7,571 bases of DNA from Spirochaeta sp. (GTDB lineage Bacteria; Spirochaetota; Spirochaetia; DSM-2461). Made by a program: the position numbers and the translations under genes. Below the pieces are notes generated by a model that saw only the letters and a program-made list of their open reading frames with translations, did not search any database and was not told the DNA's origin. Each line of letters begins with the position of its first letter. The first letter of the stretch is position 1. Of this stretch, positions 6,084 to 7,571 are shown piece by piece. The DNA is taken from the NCBI GenBank assembly GCA_030635565.1, contig DAOVYP010000095.1, forward strand, positions 1 through 7,571. The letters are read 5' to 3'.

Positions 6084-7571
6084 GGATTTCTCGGGGATCA
6101 CCGATAAACGCAGATCGGCCAGCTGATCGGCATCCACGATTGAAGGACTGTTGTCCATGGGGCTGATGCCCTGAGTGTTTTTGGGGAAGGCGATGACGTC
6201 GCGGATGGTATCCATATGAGCCATCACCATAACCATACGGTACAGACCGACGGCCTGTCCGGCAGGAGGCGTGGCCCCGTAACGGAATGCTTCGAGAAGG
6301 AATCCGAAGCGTTCCTCGGCTTCTTCCTTCGGAAATCCAACGATATCGAATATCCGGCTCTGTATGGCCGGATCGTGGATACGCACCGAACACGAGGCCA
6401 GTTCATTTCCGTTGAGTACCATATCGTACAGATCTCCGAGAACTTCTCCGGGATTCTCTTCCATTGTATCGAGGAACCGGTCCTGGGGCATGGAGAACAT
6501 GTGATGGGCAGGTTCCCAGTTCCCGGTTTCTTCGTTCTTTTCGAACAGGGGGAAATCAATAACCCAACAGAATTTGAACTCGTCCGGGCTCACCAGCCCA
6601 AGGTCGGTACCGAGTTTTACCCGGACGGCCCCCAGGGAAGTGACGGCCGTTTTCCAGTCTGAACCCATGAGAAGGATGAGATCGCCGACAGCTGCTCCCA
6701 GGCCTTCTGTGATGGCGGAAGCCTGGTCGACATAGAATTTCGAAACACCGCCGTCCAGGCCTTCGGAGCCGACCTTCATCCAGGCCAGGCCTCTGGCTCC
6801 GCGGGATTTGGCGACGTCTTCAAGTTCGCCGATTTTCTTCCGGGAATAGGCTTCGGCCGCACCGGGTACTACCATGGCTTTCACAGTGCCGCCGGTTTCC
6901 AGGACCGAATTGAATACACCGAATTCCGATCCGGGTACGAATGGTGAGAAATCCTGGAACTTCATGTCGAATCGGAGATCCGGTTTGTCGGATCCGTAGT
7001 TTTCCATGGCTTCCTGCCAGGAAAGTCTGGGAAATGGTGTGGGAACGTCGATGCTCAGGACGTCTTTGAATGCTCTCACCATCATGCCTTCCACCAGTTC
7101 CAGGACATCGTCCCTGCTGACGAAACTCATCTCCAGATCGATCTGGGTGAACTCGGGCTGACGGTCCCCCCGTGCGTCTTCATCCCGGTAGCAGCGGGCA
7201 ATCTGGTAGTATCGGTCGGTGCCGCCGGCCATGAGGATCTGTTTGTAGAGCTGGGGGGATTGCGGCAGGGCGTAGAACCGTCCCGGATTCACACGGGAAG
7301 GAACCAGGTAATCCCGGGCGCCCTCGGGGGTGGACTTGATAAGGGTGGGCGTTTCCACTTCCCAGAAGCCGTTCTCGGTCAGGTAATTCCGAACAGCCCA
7401 GGTGGCTTCATGACGCATCTTCAGTCGATCACGCATACCTTCGGTCCTGAGGTCGAGATATCGGTATTTCAGGCGCAGGTTTTCATTCGCCTCGTCGTCA
7501 CTGTCGATCATAAAGGGGAGCGGAAGGCATGTATTCAGAACTTTCAGTTCGGATACGGCTATTTCCACGGC
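6069..7571 (-). CDS. aspS: Aspartyl-tRNA synthetase, missing its N-terminus (runs off the right edge)
   Basis: A class IIb aminoacyl-tRNA synthetase that charges tRNA-Asp with aspartate in the cytosol. The frame is open to the right edge, where the GTG at 7566-7568 (counted here as residue 1) is an internal codon. The N-terminal anticodon-binding OB fold, roughly the first 100 residues, lies outside. Present are the LKYRYLDLR entry to the catalytic core (33-41), motif 1 (GFWEVETPTL, 67-76), TPEGARDYLVPSR (80-92), QSPQLYKQ (103-110), motif 2 (YRDEDARGDRQPEFTQ, 127-142), the bacterial insertion domain (about 180-330), HHMF (355-358) and motif 3 with the C-terminal tail. Two active-site stretches depart from consensus: ASCS (391-394) where GGGS is usual, and GLYR (441-444) where GLDR is usual. 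The family call is secure. The gene converges on the signalling gene with 19 bases between the two stop codons. Confidence 0.96.
   Translation of the reverse strand, partial: AVEIAVSELKVLNTCLPLPFMIDSDDEANENLRLKYRYLDLRTEGMRDRLKMRHEATWAVRNYLTENGFWEVETPTLIKSTPEGARDYLVPSRVNPGRFYALPQSPQLYKQILMAGGTDRYYQIARCYRDEDARGDRQPEFTQIDLEMSFVSRDDVLELVEGMMVRAFKDVLSIDVPTPFPRLSWQEAMENYGSDKPDLRFDMKFQDFSPFVPGSEFGVFNSVLETGGTVKAMVVPGAAEAYSRKKIGELEDVAKSRGARGLAWMKVGSEGLDGGVSKFYVDQASAITEGLGAAVGDLILLMGSDWKTAVTSLGAVRVKLGTDLGLVSPDEFKFCWVIDFPLFEKNEETGNWEPAHHMFSMPQDRFLDTMEENPGEVLGDLYDMVLNGNELASCSVRIHDPAIQSRIFDIVGFPKEEAEERFGFLLEAFRYGATPPAGQAVGLYRMVMVMAHMDTIRDVIAFPKNTQGISPMDNSPSIVDADQLADLRLSVIPEKSPNQD

Noticed and set aside
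5126..6662. Open frames overlapping the signalling gene and aspS, including 5899-6393 minus and 6216-6662 plus
   Set aside because: Each is in a shadow frame of a gene with clear catalytic motifs; the 5899-6393 frame bridges two convergent genes and has no recognisable content.
7566..7568. GTG as the start codon of aspS
   Set aside because: The frame continues to the window edge, and homologous AspRS has about 100 further residues upstream, so this is an internal valine.

Overview
The window is a compact, ordinary bacterial housekeeping segment. It holds seven protein-coding genes, two of them cut by the window edges, with almost no spare DNA; the longest gap is about 120 bases. Several traits together point to a spirochaete (Spirochaetota, Spirochaetaceae-like): two tandem cyclophilin-FKBP fusion proteins, a relaxed lipobox, and a signalling protein that joins an RsbW-like ATPase to a cyclic-nucleotide-binding domain. 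This assignment is inference from gene content and was not tested by any search.

Layout on the minus strand, read right to left. The 3' three quarters or so of aspS (6069-7571, entering from the right edge) runs convergently into a plus-strand signalling gene (4688-6049). A divergent 120-base spacer separates that gene from serA (3398-4567, 3-phosphoglycerate dehydrogenase of the short ACT-domain type). After a 63-base gap comes deoD (2624-3334, purine nucleoside phosphorylase, TTG start), which has its own plausible sigma-70 promoter. After another 67-base gap, also with a plausible promoter, come two paralogous cyclophilin-FKBP genes (1522-2556 and 486-1508) and the start of radA (1-483). 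Gaps of 13 and 2 bases make these last three look like one transcription unit.

How the genes work together. The two immunophilins are exported, one as a predicted lipoprotein and one with an ordinary signal peptide, and should fold proteins in the envelope. In the second copy the cyclophilin half has lost most of the family's active-site residues while its FKBP half stays intact. RadA (recombination) is cytosolic and appears to share only the transcript. DeoD and SerA are metabolic enzymes with no obvious link to each other. The plus-strand gene encodes a degenerate receiver, a GHKL ATPase and a cNMP-binding domain in one chain, and may be translated from a leaderless mRNA.

I found no mobile element, CRISPR array, RNA gene, phage or defence gene, and no convincing new system. 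The points most worth checking are the asymmetric decay of the immunophilin pair, the three-domain signalling protein and its leaderless start, a palindrome centred exactly in the deoD promoter spacer, and two departures from consensus in the aspartyl-tRNA synthetase active site.
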